A DNA stretch of 64,000 nt from CAZAFC01 sp964484675 (GTDB lineage: Bacteria > Patescibacteriota > Saccharimonadia > Saccharimonadales > UBA4665), in contig CAZAFC010000007.1 in NCBI GenBank assembly GCA_964484675.1, positions 12,408 through 76,407 on the forward strand, read 5' to 3'. Position 1 is the first letter of the stretch; each line of letters begins with the position of its first letter. The position numbers and the translations under genes were made by a program. This document shows positions 7,407 through 16,950 of this stretch, piece after piece. The notes under the pieces were generated by a model, which saw only the letters and a program-made list of their open reading frames with translations, ran no database searches and had not been told where the DNA came from.

Positions 7407-10400
7407 ATGAAGCTTACTCCACAACAAATCTCTGACGATCCAAGCGCACAAGAACCAGTGTTGCTGCTTTTGCAGGTGCCGCGTGCCAACGAAAAAAAGG
7501 CATTGGCGGCCGAACAAATGCTGGCCAGTCTGCACGGTTTGCTGACCATCCCGACGGCGCCCAGCTTTTTCAATCCGAATCGCGTGCTGAGCGAGCGCAT
7601 TAGCTTTGAGATTGCCGTGATCAACAAGCGTATCGGATTTTATGTGTGGGTGCCGCGCTACCTCAAGGGATTTGTTGAGGAGCAAATTTACGCGCAGTAC
7701 CCGATGGTGCAGATTTCCGAAGTCGCCGATTACTCGATTTCCGAGACGCCGTTTGCAACCACGCTGATTACCGATCTGAAGCTGACGGGCAACGACGTGT
7801 TGCCAATCAAGACGTTCCAGAGCTTCGATGTCGATCCGCTGGCGGCCATCACCGCTACGCTCGCAAAATTCGATGAGCAAGAAGAGGCTTGGGCTCAGTT
7901 GATCGTTCGCCCGGCGCCCGAGCGCTGGCACCAAAAAAGTGAGCGTTATCTCGCGAGCATGAAAGGTGCCAAAACCAGCACTAGCGGCTTGCTCAAGGCG
8001 CTTTGGGCGCCGCCGGAAGTCGCCACCACCCAGCCTAAACTTGCCGAGCACGATCAAGTTCGTGCCAGCGCGACGCAGGAAAAAAGCCAAAAACTGGCAT
8101 TTGAAACGGTGCTCAGGATTGTCTACCGCGGCCATGTGAACGACGCCCAGGCCAAGCTGCGCATCCAGTCGATCATCGCCAGCTACAAACAGTTCAATAC
8201 CACCTACCTCAATGGGTTTGAGCACGGCCGACTGCAAAATGTGGCGCAACTGCCTCTGAGCTACGTCGATCGCACGTTCGAGAAGCAGCACTATATGCTC
8301 AATATCGAAGAGGTGGCCACGCTGTACCACTTGCCGCACACCAATGTGGAGACGCCTTTCATTCTCTGGGCAGCCAGCCAAACGGCCGAGCCGCCGGCGA
8401 ATTTGCCGATTGCCACCACCGAGAGGGACGATATTAGCCCGGTCGCCACCACCCACTTCCGTGGCCACAACACGGCGTTTGGTTTGCCGCGCTCGGATCG
8501 CGGCCGGCACCTGTACATCATTGGTCAGACCGGTGTTGGTAAGTCGGGTATGCTCGAGCTTCTGACGATCTCTGACATTTACAGCCCGTATGGGTTTGCG
8601 ATTGTAGATCCGCATGGCGATTACGCGCAAAACGTGCTGCAGCGTATCCCCGCAGAGCGCGCCAAAGACGTGATTTATTTCAACGCCGCCGACACGGAAT
8701 TCCCGATCGCGTTTAACCCGATGGAAGTCTACGACCCCAAGCTTAAAAACCACACCTGCTCGGAATTGATCGGCGTGCTGAAGCGCATGTTCGAGTCGTG
8801 GGGCCCGCGGCTGGAGTACATCTTGCGCTATAGTATTTTGGCATTGCTTGATTATCCGAATGCCACGATGCTCGACATCACACGCGTGCTGACCGACAAA
8901 ACTTTCCGCAAAAAAGTCCTCAGCTACGTGCAGGATCCGGTGGTGCTGAACTTCTGGAACGTGGAATTTGCCAGCTGGAATGACAAATTTGCGGCCGAGG
9001 CGGTGGCGCCGGTGCTCAATAAGGTCGGTGCGTTCACCGCGAATCCGCTGGTGCGCAACATCATCGGCCAGCCGAAGAGCAGCTTCAACATCCGGCAGAT
9101 TATGGATGAGCGCAAGATTCTCATCATCAACCTGACGCGTGGCTTGGTGGGCGAGGACAACGCTGCGCTGCTTGGTGCGCTGATCGTCACCAAGATCCAG
9201 ATGGCGGCGATGTCGCGGGCCGATATTCCGCTCGAGCAGCGCATTCCTTTCTACTTGTATGTCGACGAATTCCAGAACTTCGCGACCGATTCGTTCGCGA
9301 CGATTCTTTCTGAGGCGCGCAAGTATTCGCTGAATCTCACCGTCGCCAACCAGTACATCGCGCAGATGTTGCCGCAGGTGAAAGACGCGGTGTTTGGTAA
9401 CGTCGGTTCGATCATTGGCTTCCGTATGAGCGCCGACGACGCGCGGACGATGATGCGCTATTTTGAGCCCGCTTTTACTGATTACGACTTGATTCACATG
9501 CACAACCGCCATTTTGTGCTGAGCATGGCGATCGAGGGCGAAAAGGCGCCGGCGTTTTCGGCAATCAGTTTGAATTTGCCCGAGCTCACCTCTGACTACA
9601 CTGATTTTATCGTGGCGCACAGCCGCGAGCGTTACGCGCTGCATCGTTCGCAGGTTGAAACTTTGGTGAACGAGCAATATCTTGTTGCTGGGACGAAGCC
9701 GCCGGCTAATCAACCAAATGCGCCCAAAACCTCTGGGGCTGACAGGGCTGCGCCGAAGTCTGCGTCGGATAAAGACAAAGCTTCGCCCGAACAAAATCGC
9801 GGGTCGAAGCCTGGCCAGCCGCGCGCTGATACTGCTCGTCGCGATTCCGGCAACAGCAAAAAACCTGCTCGCGCGTCAGAAAGATCACCAGCTTCTCAGA
9901 CTGTCACGACTGCACCTGAGCGCAAAGCTCAGCGTGTTGCCGCTCCAAAACCGCCCCTTGCAAGTAATTTGCCGCAGGGCATCGGCGCATTGCTTTCGCA
10001 CGCCCTTTTGGAGCAGGATGCGGCGCTGACTGAGCCGGAGTCGGCATCGAGTCCAGCTCTGCCACGATCAGAGCGGACCGCTGTGCCACAAGTCGAAACG
10101 AACAATCAGGGAACAAACGTTGCTGAATCTGCACGGTCACCGGCTTCCAAGACATCGTCCGCGCACCCTGAAGCTTCCAAAAACGAATTGCCCCAACAGC
10201 CTACTGCGGATCAGGCCAGCCGCCGGCCAGCGCAGTTTGAAGCAAAAATTCCGCAAGAGCCGCGCGAGGTTGTGACATTGTTTTCGCGCGATCAGGACAG
10301 CGAAATGCCTGAGACGCAACTGGCCGATATTCCATTTGTGCTTGGCGTGCATCGGCCGCGGCCAGAGTCGGCAGCCGAGCCAGCGCCGAAAGGCCACGCA

Positions 10401-10547
10401 CCCGAGCAACGTTCCTCGGCGAGAGCGGCGGCTGATTCGAAAGCGACGGAACATTCCGAGCCAAAACCACCGGCCAGCAAGCGGCGCCGCCGCCGAAAGC
10501 GATCGGGTGGTGCCAAGTCGGCTGGCGCCTCGGGGCCAGCTTCGTAA
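7407..10547 (+). CDS. Conjugation-type (VirD4/TraG-HerA-like) ATPase with long basic tail
   Basis: The 1046-residue protein has Walker A GQTGVGKS near residue 372, the IVDPHGDY motif typical of coupling-protein/HerA-like ATPases, and Walker B FYLYVDEFQNF near residue 615, followed by LTVANQYIAQM. Residues 1-350 form a family-specific N-terminal domain with no membrane segment. From about residue 765 the protein becomes Pro/Ala/Ser/Gln-rich and ends in a run of arginines and lysines (KRRRRRKRSGG), probably disordered and nucleic-acid or wall binding. No other type IV secretion genes lie nearby. A DNA-pumping or secretion role is inferred from the fold. TAAAAT (7383-7388) is a possible -10 box. 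Confidence 0.8.
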   Translation: MKLTPQQISDDPSAQEPVLLLLQVPRANEKKALAAEQMLASLHGLLTIPTAPSFFNPNRVLSERISFEIAVINKRIGFYVWVPRYLKGFVEEQIYAQYPMVQISEVADYSISETPFATTLITDLKLTGNDVLPIKTFQSFDVDPLAAITATLAKFDEQEEAWAQLIVRPAPERWHQKSERYLASMKGAKTSTSGLLKALWAPPEVATTQPKLAEHDQVRASATQEKSQKLAFETVLRIVYRGHVNDAQAKLRIQSIIASYKQFNTTYLNGFEHGRLQNVAQLPLSYVDRTFEKQHYMLNIEEVATLYHLPHTNVETPFILWAASQTAEPPANLPIATTERDDISPVATTHFRGHNTAFGLPRSDRGRHLYIIGQTGVGKSGMLELLTISDIYSPYGFAIVDPHGDYAQNVLQRIPAERAKDVIYFNAADTEFPIAFNPMEVYDPKLKNHTCSELIGVLKRMFESWGPRLEYILRYSILALLDYPNATMLDITRVLTDKTFRKKVLSYVQDPVVLNFWNVEFASWNDKFAAEAVAPVLNKVGAFTANPLVRNIIGQPKSSFNIRQIMDERKILIINLTRGLVGEDNAALLGALIVTKIQMAAMSRADIPLEQRIPFYLYVDEFQNFATDSFATILSEARKYSLNLTVANQYIAQMLPQVKDAVFGNVGSIIGFRMSADDARTMMRYFEPAFTDYDLIHMHNRHFVLSMAIEGEKAPAFSAISLNLPELTSDYTDFIVAHSRERYALHRSQVETLVNEQYLVAGTKPPANQPNAPKTSGADRAAPKSASDKDKASPEQNRGSKPGQPRADTARRDSGNSKKPARASERSPASQTVTTAPERKAQRVAAPKPPLASNLPQGIGALLSHALLEQDAALTEPESASSPALPRSERTAVPQVETNNQGTNVAESARSPASKTSSAHPEASKNELPQQPTADQASRRPAQFEAKIPQEPREVVTLFSRDQDSEMPETQLADIPFVLGVHRPRPESAAEPAPKGHAPEQRSSARAAADSKATEHSEPKPPASKRRRRRKRSGGAKSAGASGPAS

Positions 10548-10633
10548 CCCCTCTGAAAAGCAAAAAACGCCGCAAAAACAGGTAGGCGGGCAGCGCTCGT
10601 TGGTTTATACTAGACACACGAGAAGCCCGTCGC

Positions 10634-12232
10634 ATGCAAGAAAAACCAGTTCCCAAATCCCGCAAACGAATTTCGCTCGGCAGCGCTGCGCTGTTGTTGG
10701 CGAGTGCATCGCTCATCGGTCAGGTGCTGGGTTTGTTGCGGACGAAATTAGTGGCCGCCAACTTTCCGGCAACCGGCCCTCATAGCACTGACCCCTATTT
10801 CGCTGCTTTCAATATCCCGGATTTTTTCTTTTACACGTTAGCGGCCGGCGCGCTGGGCGTGGCGTTTATCCCGGTTTTGGCTGAGCGATTGCACCGCGGC
10901 GATCGCAAGGGCATGTGGATGCTGACTTCGAGTCTCATGAACATGCTCGGCATTGTGATGGCCCTGGTCGCGGTGATTATTTTTGTGTTTGCCGAGCCGC
11001 TCATTCATCACATCGTGGGGCCGGGGTTGCCGCCGCGCCAGCTGCATGTCGCGGTGGTTATCATGCGACTGCTCTCGCTCAACCCGCTGCTGTTCACGAT
11101 TTCGGGCATCTTGACGAGCGTGCAGCAAACACTTGGCCGATTTTTCTTTTTCGCACTGGCCCCGCTCTTTTATAACGTGTCGATTATCGTGAGTATTTTT
11201 GTGTTTCGGCATACGTCGCTTGGGTTGGAGGGCCTCGGGATCGGCGCGCTTGTTGGCGCGGTGTTGCAGCTTGGCGTGGTGGCGTTCGGGCTCATTGGCA
11301 CGAACTTCCGCTGGTGGCCGCATATAATTTGGCGGAGTAGCGATTTTCGGCAGATTTTGCGTCAGCTGCCACCGCGCTCGATCGACCAAGGCATGGATCA
11401 GATTGAAAGCATCGTTGAGACGCACTTCGCGACGCGCTTGGCGCTTGGCTCGGTCAGCTTCTACAATTATGCGTATACGCTGCAGACTGCACCGACGCTT
11501 TTGATCGGCACGGCGATTTCCACGGCGGCGTTTCCGCGGCTGGCACAGCGTTTGGCGCAGGGCAGGCCAGATCTGTTTCGGCGCGACTTTTTGCAAATAT
11601 TGCGATTGATGGTGTGGATGACGCTGCCAGTGGTTGTGGTGTGTTATTTCGCGCGCGGATATTTTGCGCGGCTTATTTTCGTGAAGGATTCGGTCGAGAT
11701 TGCGGTGCTTTTTGGTTATCTGACGCTGGCTATTTTCTTCCGGACGATTTATTCGATCATTTCGCGATGGTTTTATGCGCAAAAAGATACCAAAACGCCG
11801 CTCTTTGTGTCTGTGTTCACGATTAGCTTGAACATCTTTTTGGTGTATATGTGGGCGCGGCCGTCGGCGTATGGCGTAGTGGGCCTGGCGATGGCGCAGT
11901 CAATTGTGGCGCTTGTTGAGGTGTTCATTCTGATGGCGATTATGCTGTTTCGTGACCGCGGATTGTTTGACGCGAAATTTTGGGGTGGCATTTGGCGGAT
12001 TATCTCAGTGAGCGGCTTTAGCTTGCTGACAGGGTTTATAATGATTTCATTGTTGCCGCTTGGCAGCGCTGACCGCGGTCCGTTTGCGCTGGGCGGCAAA
12101 TTGCTGCTGATCGCGGGCGCCGTGGCGGTGACGCATATTTCTATTTCGGGCTTGTTTGGGCTTGAGGAAGCGCGGCCGATTTTTGTCTGGCTCAAGCGCA
12201 TCGTCTTTCGTCCGATCAAGACACAGTATTAG
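10634..12232 (+). CDS. murJ: Lipid II flippase MurJ
   Basis: A polytopic MATE-like transporter (532 residues, about 14 membrane helices) that flips lipid II across the cytoplasmic membrane for peptidoglycan synthesis. The N-terminus shows the family pattern SASLIGQVLGLLRT, then DPYFAAFNIPDFFFYTLAAGAL; later FYNYAYTLQTAPTLLIGTAISTAAFPRLA and the FYAQKDTKTP segment are also MurJ-typical. The start ATG 10634 lies 22 bases after TATACT (10606-10611). Presence of MurJ together with the amidase gene shows that the organism handles its own cell wall. Confidence 0.95.
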   Translation: MQEKPVPKSRKRISLGSAALLLASASLIGQVLGLLRTKLVAANFPATGPHSTDPYFAAFNIPDFFFYTLAAGALGVAFIPVLAERLHRGDRKGMWMLTSSLMNMLGIVMALVAVIIFVFAEPLIHHIVGPGLPPRQLHVAVVIMRLLSLNPLLFTISGILTSVQQTLGRFFFFALAPLFYNVSIIVSIFVFRHTSLGLEGLGIGALVGAVLQLGVVAFGLIGTNFRWWPHIIWRSSDFRQILRQLPPRSIDQGMDQIESIVETHFATRLALGSVSFYNYAYTLQTAPTLLIGTAISTAAFPRLAQRLAQGRPDLFRRDFLQILRLMVWMTLPVVVVCYFARGYFARLIFVKDSVEIAVLFGYLTLAIFFRTIYSIISRWFYAQKDTKTPLFVSVFTISLNIFLVYMWARPSAYGVVGLAMAQSIVALVEVFILMAIMLFRDRGLFDAKFWGGIWRIISVSGFSLLTGFIMISLLPLGSADRGPFALGGKLLLIAGAVAVTHISISGLFGLEEARPIFVWLKRIVFRPIKTQY

Positions 12233-12418
12233 TTTTGGCAGCTCCATGTGCACAAAAGAGCGTGAGCCTGGTTTGCCGAGAGCTTGCTTCGCCGATCTGC
12301 TTTTTGATCTGATGCGTTCCTAGAACATGTTTCGAGAGAGTATCTTCGCATGGATCAGAACCATGCTTAGGCACCTCGGCCGTCGCTATTTTTCATGACC
12401 TCTGTTATAATGCCGATA

Positions 12419-14209
12419 ATGAACCAGGATCACATCCGTAATTTCTGCATCATCGCGCACATCGATCACGGCAAGAGCACGTTGGCCGATCGTTTGCTCG
12501 AGCTCACGGGCACCGTGCAGCAGCGTGATATGAAGGCGCAGCTGCTTGACCGCATGGATTTGGAGCGCGAGCGCGGCATCACGATCAAATTGCAGCCGGT
12601 GCGGATGGAGTACAAGGGGTATCAGCTCAACCTGATTGACACACCAGGGCATGTGGATTTTAGTTACGAAGTTTCGCGGAGTCTTGAGGCGTGCGAAGGT
12701 GCGATTCTGGTGGTCGACGCTACCCAGGGTATGCAGGCGCAGACGCTTGCCAATGTGTACTTGGCGATGGCCGCCGATCTCAAGATTATTCCCGTGCTCA
12801 ACAAAATTGATCTGCCGGCGGCCGATGTCGAGCGCGTAAGCAAAGAAGTCATGAGTTTGCTTGGCTGCGAAAAGGACGAGATTTTGCACATTTCGGCCAA
12901 GACCGGCCAAGGTGTTGGTGCGGTGCTGGAGCGTGTGGTGCAGGACGTGCCAGCGCCGGCTGGCGATACGAGCGCGGCTACGCGGGCGCTGATTTTTGAC
13001 AGCTATTATGACGATTATCGCGGCGTGGTGCTGTATGTGCGGCTTGTGGATGGCGAGATTAAGAAGGGTGCCGCGATCAAAATGATGGCTACAGGTGCCG
13101 CTGGCCTGGCGCTTGAAGTCGGCGCGCTCAAGCCCGATATGACGCCCAACGCGGCGCTGCTTACCGGTGAAATTGGCTACATTGTGACCAATCTGCGCAG
13201 TACCCGTGAAGCTCGCGTGGGCGACACCGTGACGCTGTCGCAGCTGCCTTCGGGTCAGGCCGCTCCGCTTGCATTGCCTGGCTACAAAGACGTGCGGCCG
13301 TTCGTGTATGCCGGTTTTTTCCCCGAGAGCAACGAGTTTTATCAGGAGCTAAAAGACGCGATTGAGAAGCTCAGCCTCAGCGATTCGGCACTGCAATTCG
13401 AGCCGGAAAATTCGCCGGTTCTCGGCTTTGGCGTGCGCATAGGCTTCTTGGGGCTGTTGCACATGGACATCGTGCGCGAGCGGCTGGAGCGCGAGTATGA
13501 TCTCGACCTCATTATCACTAATCCGTCGACGGATTATCAGGTGACACTGCTTGGCGGCGACGAAATTGACATCAAAAGCGCGGCTGATTTGCCCGACCCG
13601 AGCAAGATCAGCGAGATTCGTGAGCCGTGGATTGCCGGCGAAATCGTTGTGCCGCAGGAGTACATCGGTGCGGTGATTCAGCTCATTTCGAGTAAGCGCG
13701 GCCTGCACAAAAACCTCAGTTATGTCGACACCCGGGCGCTGGTGACTTTTGAGGCGCCGCTCGCCAATTTGCTGACGGATTTTTACGACCAGCTCAAGAG
13801 CCTCACCAGTGGCTACGGCTCGTTTAATTATGAGTTGGCTGAGTATCGGGCCGAGGATTTGGTTCGGCTTGATTTTTACGTGGCCGGCGAAAAGGTTGAC
13901 GCGTTAAGTATTATGGTGCATCGCTCGGAAGCGCCGCGCGTGGGCCGTGAAACTGTTGAAAAGCTCAAGGAAGTGATTCCGCGGCAGCAGTTTTCGGTGG
14001 CGCTGCAAGCGGCGATTGGCGGGAAATTTATCGCTCGTGAAGACATCAGCGCGTTTCGTAAAGACGTGACGACCGGCCTGTATGGTGGTGATGTGTCGCG
14101 CAAAAAGAAGGTTTTGGCCAAGCAAAAGAAGGGCAAAGCGCGGATGAAGCGCTTCGGCAAAATCGACATTCCGGCCGAGGCGTTTACGGTGATGCTTAAG
14201 CGCGATTAG
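12419..14209 (+). CDS. lepA: Elongation factor 4 (LepA)
   Basis: A translational GTPase of 596 residues that back-translocates stalled ribosomes. G1 is AHIDHGKST at residues 13-21, G3 DTPGHVD, G4 NKIDLP. The C-terminus has the LepA signature (RKKKVLAKQKKGKARMKRFGKIDIP) rather than the EF-G domain IV. I chose ATG 12419 because the family begins with IRNF a few residues before the G1 motif and because TATAAT (12406-12411) ends 7 bases upstream; longer in-frame starts at 12395 and 12410 overlap the -10 box. The mRNA is therefore predicted to be leaderless. Confidence 0.97.
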   Translation: MNQDHIRNFCIIAHIDHGKSTLADRLLELTGTVQQRDMKAQLLDRMDLERERGITIKLQPVRMEYKGYQLNLIDTPGHVDFSYEVSRSLEACEGAILVVDATQGMQAQTLANVYLAMAADLKIIPVLNKIDLPAADVERVSKEVMSLLGCEKDEILHISAKTGQGVGAVLERVVQDVPAPAGDTSAATRALIFDSYYDDYRGVVLYVRLVDGEIKKGAAIKMMATGAAGLALEVGALKPDMTPNAALLTGEIGYIVTNLRSTREARVGDTVTLSQLPSGQAAPLALPGYKDVRPFVYAGFFPESNEFYQELKDAIEKLSLSDSALQFEPENSPVLGFGVRIGFLGLLHMDIVRERLEREYDLDLIITNPSTDYQVTLLGGDEIDIKSAADLPDPSKISEIREPWIAGEIVVPQEYIGAVIQLISSKRGLHKNLSYVDTRALVTFEAPLANLLTDFYDQLKSLTSGYGSFNYELAEYRAEDLVRLDFYVAGEKVDALSIMVHRSEAPRVGRETVEKLKEVIPRQQFSVALQAAIGGKFIAREDISAFRKDVTTGLYGGDVSRKKKVLAKQKKGKARMKRFGKIDIPAEAFTVMLKRD

Positions 14210-14364
14210 GTGCGAGTTCTATGGTCGTTTTTAAAATGGCACGCTTTCGCGCGGCGTGCAAACGTGCGGTTTTGGCCGAATCACCTATTCTTGTCAAAAA
14301 TTACAACGCCCACCCCTGTTAACGACTACTTGCGCAGTGGACGAGCCATGTGCATACTTGCGCC

Positions 14365-14404
14365 GTCACAACATGAGCCTGCTCACCTTGCTGCATGTTG
14401 TGAC
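14365..14404. repeat. 11-bp inverted repeat upstream of the phage-tail-like gene
   Basis: gtcacaacatg (14365-14375) and catgttgtgac (14394-14404) are perfect complements with an 18-base loop. The structure ends 26 bases before the GTG at 14431. There is no T-run, so a dimeric operator or an mRNA hairpin is more likely than a terminator. Confidence 0.6.
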
Positions 14405-14430
14405 ACCAACTAAACAAGGGGATTCTTCGC

Positions 14431-15801
14431 GTGTCACGTCTTCCGCAGCCCGGCTCAGATGATAATGTCTGGGGCGCAATCTTGAATGATTTTTTATCGG
14501 TCGAACATGCGGGCGATGGCACCTTGATGAATGTCGTTCGTCCTGCCGATATCGCAGGGCTGTATGCTAAGCCAAGTACCGGGATTCCGGCCAGTGATAT
14601 GTCAATCGGTGTCCAAACTGCGCTCAGCTCGGCGACCACTGCCGTGCAAACAGTGAACGGCAAGTCTGGCCAGGCGCTGACACTTGCTGCCAGCGATATC
14701 AATGCAGTGCCGATTGGAACTTCCCTGAATGGAACATCGAGCAGTACGCTTGTGGCGTTGACTAATACGGTTGGCGAAGTTATGGCGATCAGCTCGACAT
14801 CTACCACCACGCACGCCATGACAGTGTTTATGCAGGCCGACGGTGGCACGAATTCGGCGGCACTCAATGTTGTCTCGAATAATTCAGCGTTTTCGGCGTT
14901 CGAAGTCTCAGGCCATGAACTGACGCACGGTTCAATCAAGGTATCGCATGTGAATGGCGGCACATCGGCGACTGCTGATGCGAATGCTGCGGCAATTTCA
15001 ATTGATCTGCAGAAGGGCACGCAATCCGGCACAGCGGGTCAGGGCTTGTTCATGACCTCCACCGGCGGCAGCAACACGGGCAACTGGTTCAACATCTTTA
15101 ATACACAAACATCCAAGTTTCTTTACAGCATTGCTGCCTCGGGCACGGTGTTTATGGGCAACCAGGCCACCAATCCGAGCGCCAATTCTAATGGCATGAA
15201 TCTAGCGGTGGTTAATAATACGCTTACGCTTGTCGACGCCAGCGGAAACGTCACGCCCGTGGTGCGTCCGGCTACCGCACAGCCAGCTGATCATGGGCTG
15301 ATCGCATGGGCATATGATCCGGCCCAGGCAGTAAACTCGTCGGCGCCGAGCGCAGCCGGTGCGCTCCAAGTGGTGCGGGTGCCCATTACTCAGGCGCAAA
15401 CGATCAACAACGTGGCGCTATATGTGGCGACTGCTGGCTCGGGACTTACGAGCGGTGCGTGTTTTGCGGCCGTATTTAACTCGTCGGGCGCCTTGCTCTC
15501 ATCGACGGCCGATCAGTCGACTGCCTGGACGACAACGGGCGCTAAGGTAATGGCGCTGATAACACCGCAAGCAGTCGGCATTGGCTATGTGTACATTGGC
15601 TTTTACGCTAATGGCACGACGCTGCCATTGTTTTCGCGTGCTTCAGGTACGGGCGGTCTGGCGAACGTTAATCTCACAGGTGCTGGTGGCGCCAGCACGG
15701 CGTGGCGGTTTGCAGTGTCGACAACTGGCCTCACGACGGCCATGCCAAACACGCTTGGCACAATGGGCGCAAATCTGGCTTTTTGGGCTGCGGTATCGTA
15801 G
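14431..15801 (+). CDS. Phage tail-fibre-like protein
   Basis: The 456-residue protein has no signal peptide or membrane helix. It begins with PQPGSD and WGAILNDFLSVEHAGDGTL (residues 5-34), a pattern I know from N-termini of tail fibre or minor tail proteins of actinobacterial phages and from CPR hypothetical proteins. The remainder is rich in Ser, Thr, Gly and Ala with repeated short beta-strand segments, as in fibrous beta-structured proteins. The start is GTG with AAGGGGA upstream. No other phage genes flank it, so it may be a domesticated fibre or the adhesive part of a contractile injection device. The function is inferred from composition and the N-terminal motif only. Confidence 0.5.
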   Translation: MSRLPQPGSDDNVWGAILNDFLSVEHAGDGTLMNVVRPADIAGLYAKPSTGIPASDMSIGVQTALSSATTAVQTVNGKSGQALTLAASDINAVPIGTSLNGTSSSTLVALTNTVGEVMAISSTSTTTHAMTVFMQADGGTNSAALNVVSNNSAFSAFEVSGHELTHGSIKVSHVNGGTSATADANAAAISIDLQKGTQSGTAGQGLFMTSTGGSNTGNWFNIFNTQTSKFLYSIAASGTVFMGNQATNPSANSNGMNLAVVNNTLTLVDASGNVTPVVRPATAQPADHGLIAWAYDPAQAVNSSAPSAAGALQVVRVPITQAQTINNVALYVATAGSGLTSGACFAAVFNSSGALLSSTADQSTAWTTTGAKVMALITPQAVGIGYVYIGFYANGTTLPLFSRASGTGGLANVNLTGAGGASTAWRFAVSTTGLTTAMPNTLGTMGANLAFWAAVS

Positions 15802-15993
15802 CGCGCAGTAGACTATGTGCGACTCTCCGGATCACTGGCGCCCCGCTATCTGTAGCTTACTCACTCTCCGTCTGTCGAGATAAGGCAGCGCCTCCGTTTA
15901 GATTCACGTGCGAATATACATGAGCGCCCGGCTGCGTACCTGTTTGCATTCATTTGGTTTCGTGTTTTTACAAACGTCTGATATAAAAGTACC

Positions 15994-16737
15994 ATGAACG
16001 TATTGCATCATCTCGCCGAGTTTCGCGCGGCGCTGGCAAACTATCATCCATCGCAGACTGCCAAGCAAACGCTTGCCGAGGCAAATCTTGCCCTGCTGGT
16101 GGGGCCAAGTTCAAGTGGCCGCAACACGATCATCAATGAGCTGCTCAAGACGGATAGTTACTATTTTCTTGTGTCGGATACGACTCGTCGACCCCGGGTA
16201 AACAATGGCATCCCTGAGCAAAACGGCCGTGAATATTGGTTTCGCACCGAGGATGAGGTGCTGGCCGAGATTCAGCGTGGGGAATTTGTCGAGGCAGCGA
16301 TCATCCATGATCAACAAGTCTCCGGAACGAGCATTCGCGAGATTCATAAAGCTCATCAATTGCAGAAAACCGCGCTGACTGAGGTGGAAGTGGTGGGCGC
16401 CAATCACATTCACCAGCTCAAGCCCGATACAACGCTGATTTTTGTGTTGCCCCCGAGCTTTGAGGTGTGGATGGAACGCTTGCACAATCGTGGCGCGATG
16501 CCGGCGCAAGAAGTACGCAGCCGGCTGGAAACGGCGTGCCAAGAATTTCGCGCGGCACTCGATCATGACTACTACCACTTTGTGGTGAATGACAAGCTCG
16601 AGTACACGGTCGCGACGGTGGATGCGATTATCCGACACCAGAAAGTGGACGCTATGCAGGAGTCGCGCGGCCATGAATTGGCGCGTTCGCTGCTCGCCGC
16701 CACCGAGAAGCACTTGCGCGAGCAGCAATCGATATAG
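15994..16737 (+). CDS. Guanylate kinase-like protein with altered P-loop
   Basis: A 247-residue protein resembling guanylate kinase: VSDTTRRPR (GMP-binding arginines), NGREYWF, GEFVEAAIIHDQQVSGTS (family: GxFlEwaxVhGnxYGT), and a hydrophobic strand LIFVLPPS before the lid-like RLHNRG segment. The P-loop at residues 37-45 reads GPSSSGRNT instead of GPSGVGKST, so the invariant lysine is Arg and the following Ser is Asn. It is longer than normal Gmk (about 200 residues) at both ends. It may be an inactive or repurposed paralogue. TATAAA (15982-15987) ends 6 bases before the ATG. Confidence 0.7.
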   Translation: MNVLHHLAEFRAALANYHPSQTAKQTLAEANLALLVGPSSSGRNTIINELLKTDSYYFLVSDTTRRPRVNNGIPEQNGREYWFRTEDEVLAEIQRGEFVEAAIIHDQQVSGTSIREIHKAHQLQKTALTEVEVVGANHIHQLKPDTTLIFVLPPSFEVWMERLHNRGAMPAQEVRSRLETACQEFRAALDHDYYHFVVNDKLEYTVATVDAIIRHQKVDAMQESRGHELARSLLAATEKHLREQQSI

Positions 16738-16906
16738 CTTACTGCCGACTGAGCTGCACGGTCCGAATAGCAGCGTACGCTTGCACGAGTGCGAGTGGTG
16801 ATGCGCTCTGATTGAATCGTCAAGCGGCTCGCTGGGCATGTTTGCTTCTCGTGGGTGGCATTGAGGCGAGCTTCCCATGTTGAATACTAGTAGCGGCACG
16901 CACGCC

Positions 16907-16944
16907 TTAGCACTCTTGACTCAGGAGTGCTAGCGAACTATCAT
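16907..16944 (+). promoter_or_regulatory. CIRCE operator and promoter of hrcA-grpE
   Basis: TTAGCACTC (16907-16915), nine bases, then GAGTGCTAG (16925-16933) is a CIRCE element with one terminal mismatch. Its spacer contains the -35 TTGACT (16916-16921). TATCAT (16939-16944) is 17 bases further, and the ATG of hrcA follows after 6 bases. HrcA bound to CIRCE would cover the -35 box, giving autorepression of a leaderless transcript. Confidence 0.92.
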
Positions 16945-16950
16945 AAGCAC

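Noticed and set aside
7290..9794. Long minus-strand open frame (834 residues) opposite the conjugation-type ATPase
   Set aside because: It is very rich in Arg, His and Leu with no domain, and it mirrors a well-supported gene with GC-rich third positions, which suppresses antisense stops.
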